From: JBBKWH01 sp037968855
Lineage (GTDB): Bacteria; Pseudomonadota; Gammaproteobacteria; Pseudomonadales; Moraxellaceae
Reading direction: 5' to 3'
Assembly (NCBI GenBank): GCA_037968855.1
Contig: JBBKWH010000127.1
Coordinates: forward strand, 1 to 63,183
DNA length: 63,183 bases
Shown here: piece after piece, positions 62,034-63,183 of the stretch
Position numbering within the stretch: position 1 is the stretch's first letter
How the letters are laid out: every line of letters starts with the position of its first letter
Translations under genes and position numbers: made by a program
The notes under the pieces: generated by a model
Database searches by the model: none
The model's input: the letters and a program-made list of their open reading frames with translations, nothing else
Told to the model about the DNA's origin: nothing

Positions 62034-62807
62034 ATGGCACATCAATTAAAAGTGTTGCAATCGGTACTCTCGACTTTGCTTGAAGGCGGCCGTGGGGTGA
62101 GTGGCACAGCGTTTCCGAATCAGCCTGCCTTAGCGCTCAAACTGTATGATATGGAAGGCTGCCCATTTTGCCGTCGGGTGCGCGAAGTATTGACCTTGCT
62201 CAACTTGGATGTGCAGATTTATCCGTGTCCAAAAAACGGCAAGCGCTTTCGCACCGAGGCCATTGTGGCGTCGGGTGAGTCACAGTTTCCGTTATTGATT
62301 GACGAAAATACCGGCAAGGTATTACTTGAGTCACAGGCGATTATTGATTACCTGTTTGCGACTTATGGCAAAAATGGTAAGACCCCAAAAAAATGGCAAA
62401 ACCTATCGGAATCAGCCTTTGGCGGTATTTTGATTAGTGCTGCAAGCGGTATGCGTGGTTTGACTGCACATACAGGCAATAGTAGCCGTGCTGCGCCAGA
62501 GCAACTGCTGGAGCTATGGAGCTTTGAAGCCAGCCCATATAGCCGTCCTGTCCGTGAGCGTCTGTGTGAGCTTGAGTTGCCTTATGTGCTGCATAATGTG
62601 GCCAAAGAGCGTTGGCAAGACATGGGGCCAGCGGTATTGCGTGCCAAACCCGGCCCGTATCAGCCCTTGGTAGGTGGTAAGCGTGAAAAAATGCTACCAA
62701 TCATGCAAGGCAAAATGCAGGTACCGTATTTGGTCGATCCGAATACGGGTGTCAAAATGTTTGAGTCTAAGGCGATTTTGCAATATCTCAATCGTACTTA
62801 TGCCTAA
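62034..62807 (+). CDS. Tandem glutaredoxin/GST-N-terminal-domain protein
   Basis: A 257-residue protein with two thioredoxin-fold (GST-N/glutaredoxin) domains in tandem: domain 1 (about 38-115) has the redox motif CPFCRRVREVLTLLNL and FPLLIDENTGKVLLESQAIIDYLF; domain 2 (about 160-255) has SPYSRPVRERLCELELPY and VPYLVDPNTGVKMFESKAILQYLN. In domain 2 both cysteines are serine, so only domain 1 should be redox-active. No helical GST C-terminal domain is present. It is probably co-transcribed with rraA and is followed by a strong terminator. Function unknown. Confidence 0.9.
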   Translation: MAHQLKVLQSVLSTLLEGGRGVSGTAFPNQPALALKLYDMEGCPFCRRVREVLTLLNLDVQIYPCPKNGKRFRTEAIVASGESQFPLLIDENTGKVLLESQAIIDYLFATYGKNGKTPKKWQNLSESAFGGILISAASGMRGLTAHTGNSSRAAPEQLLELWSFEASPYSRPVRERLCELELPYVLHNVAKERWQDMGPAVLRAKPGPYQPLVGGKREKMLPIMQGKMQVPYLVDPNTGVKMFESKAILQYLNRTYA

Positions 62808-62852
62808 GTGATGCGCTCGGTTGCTCTACTACTAGTGCGATAAGACCCAAAC

Positions 62853-62884
62853 AAAACGCCACCAGTGAAGGGTGGCGTTTTTTT
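62853..62884 (+). terminator. Terminator after the glutaredoxin/GST-like gene
   Basis: AAAACGCCACC and GGTGGCGTTTT form an 11-bp stem with a 7-nt loop; seven T residues follow. An A run on the left makes it partly bidirectional. Confidence 0.92.
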
Positions 62885-62929
62885 ATCTTGTTTGGCTTGC
62901 GGGGAATGGGAGATAGTCATTGAGTTTGC

Positions 62930-63085
62930 TTATTGAGGGAGTGCGATGTGTTGGTCATGCATGGACTCAAAGGCCTCCACACGTACCCGTTCTTGTGGAT
63001 TAAATTGCTGCTGTTTTAATTGATTGACCATCTGTTGTTGGTCAGGTTCTGCCAAGGCACTGTTATACCAATCCACCAAAATATG
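62930..63085 (-). pseudogene. 3' gene remnant, resembling the C terminus of a lipase-specific foldase
   Basis: An open frame of about 51 codons ends TAA at 62930 and lacks a credible start; an in-frame TAG lies just upstream. The translated end, with VNQLKQQQFNPQERVRVEAF and then ESMHDQHIALPQ, has the pattern of the C-terminal helices of lipase chaperones (Lif), as I remember it. The identity is tentative. Homology would be lost at a TA (63082-63083), where a transposase-like frame begins on the other strand, so the gene was probably split by insertion. Confidence 0.4.
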
Positions 63086-63098
63086 CTAACATTCCATC

Positions 63099-63183
63099 AT
63101 GCCTAGATATCTGACACCCCCGACTGGACACGACTTTTTCGCACTGTCCAAAACAGAACCCAATCCGCGTTCACGTACTCGGC
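63099..63183 (+). mobile_element. 5' end of a probable transposase gene (cut by the window edge)
   Basis: An ATG at 63099 opens 28 codons that run off the window. The piece MPRYLTPPTGHDFFALSKTE followed by PNPRSRTR resembles the start of an IS630-like helix-turn-helix transposase, in which a K-E-N-R-x-R pattern leads into a LLALAH helix. Only 28 residues are visible, so this is a guess supported by the truncated gene on its left. The insertion-sequence left end would lie near TA 63082-63083. Confidence 0.35.

Overview
The window is a gene-dense stretch of chromosome from a gammaproteobacterium, most likely Moraxellaceae (Acinetobacter relatives). The clues are an Hfq with a long Gly-Phe-Gln repeat tail and acidic end, the tsaE-mutL-miaA-hfq order without amiB or hflX, divergent lptD-surA / amgK-murU, divergent ppsA / ppsR, and a recA without a recognisable LexA box. 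The placement is an inference from gene content. Most genes are conserved housekeeping genes. No CRISPR array, prophage, rRNA operon or replication origin was seen.

Layout. 1-5.4 kb: tRNA-Thr, hrpA and an orphan HEAT-like protein. 5.4-10.2 kb: CBS protein, FabH-like synthase, GNAT acetyltransferase, CorC-type membrane protein and GYF-RDD protein. 10.2-15.6 kb: ppsA/ppsR, tRNA-Asn and an aspartate aminotransferase. 15.6-22.9 kb: uvrB, a guanidinium-exporter-like SMR gene and the tsaE-mutL-miaA-hfq run. 22.9-28.7 kb: lptD-surA (outer-membrane assembly) divergent from amgK-murU (peptidoglycan sugar recycling). 28.7-34.8 kb: the first accessory island, with TerD, a WYL regulator and a divergent operon of circularly permuted ATP-grasp, short alpha-E protein, transglutaminase and Anbu proteasome-like peptidase. 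34.8-39.1 kb: a TRAP transporter and an orphan GNAT-like protein. 39.1-46.6 kb: alr-dnaB, rpsF-rpsR-rplI and kdsD-kdsC-lptC-lptA-lptB (Kdo synthesis and LPS export). 46.6-52.7 kb: cysS, tRNA-Gly, recA-recX, hslR, yrfG and cysQ. 52.8-59.2 kb: the second accessory island, with a MerR regulator carrying the CarH/LitR cobalamin photoreceptor signature next to SDR, DUF3833 lipoprotein, cyclopropane-synthase-like methyltransferase, DUF1365 and FAD-oxidoreductase genes. 59-63 kb: histidine phosphatase, rpsT, an NAD(P)-binding protein, rraA and a tandem glutaredoxin/GST-like protein. The right edge has a 3' gene remnant abutting the start of a probable transposase.

The two islands are the places to look for little-described biology. 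In the Anbu island an ATP-grasp ligase, an alpha-E partner, a papain-fold transglutaminase and an ancestral proteasome-like peptidase could together make, attach and remove a peptide or amino-acid modification. The WYL regulator reads away from that operon across 490 bp that hold a perfect 13-bp inverted repeat and a perfect 14-bp palindrome. In the second island the regulator keeps both B12-light-sensing motifs (Wx9EH and ExHxxG), and TTGTAT/ATACAA half-sites recur upstream of its three apparent transcription units. This suggests a light-controlled membrane-lipid modification regulon lacking the usual photolyase gene. Both are assemblies of known families. What is uncertain is the substrate, the wiring and these particular regulatory sites.
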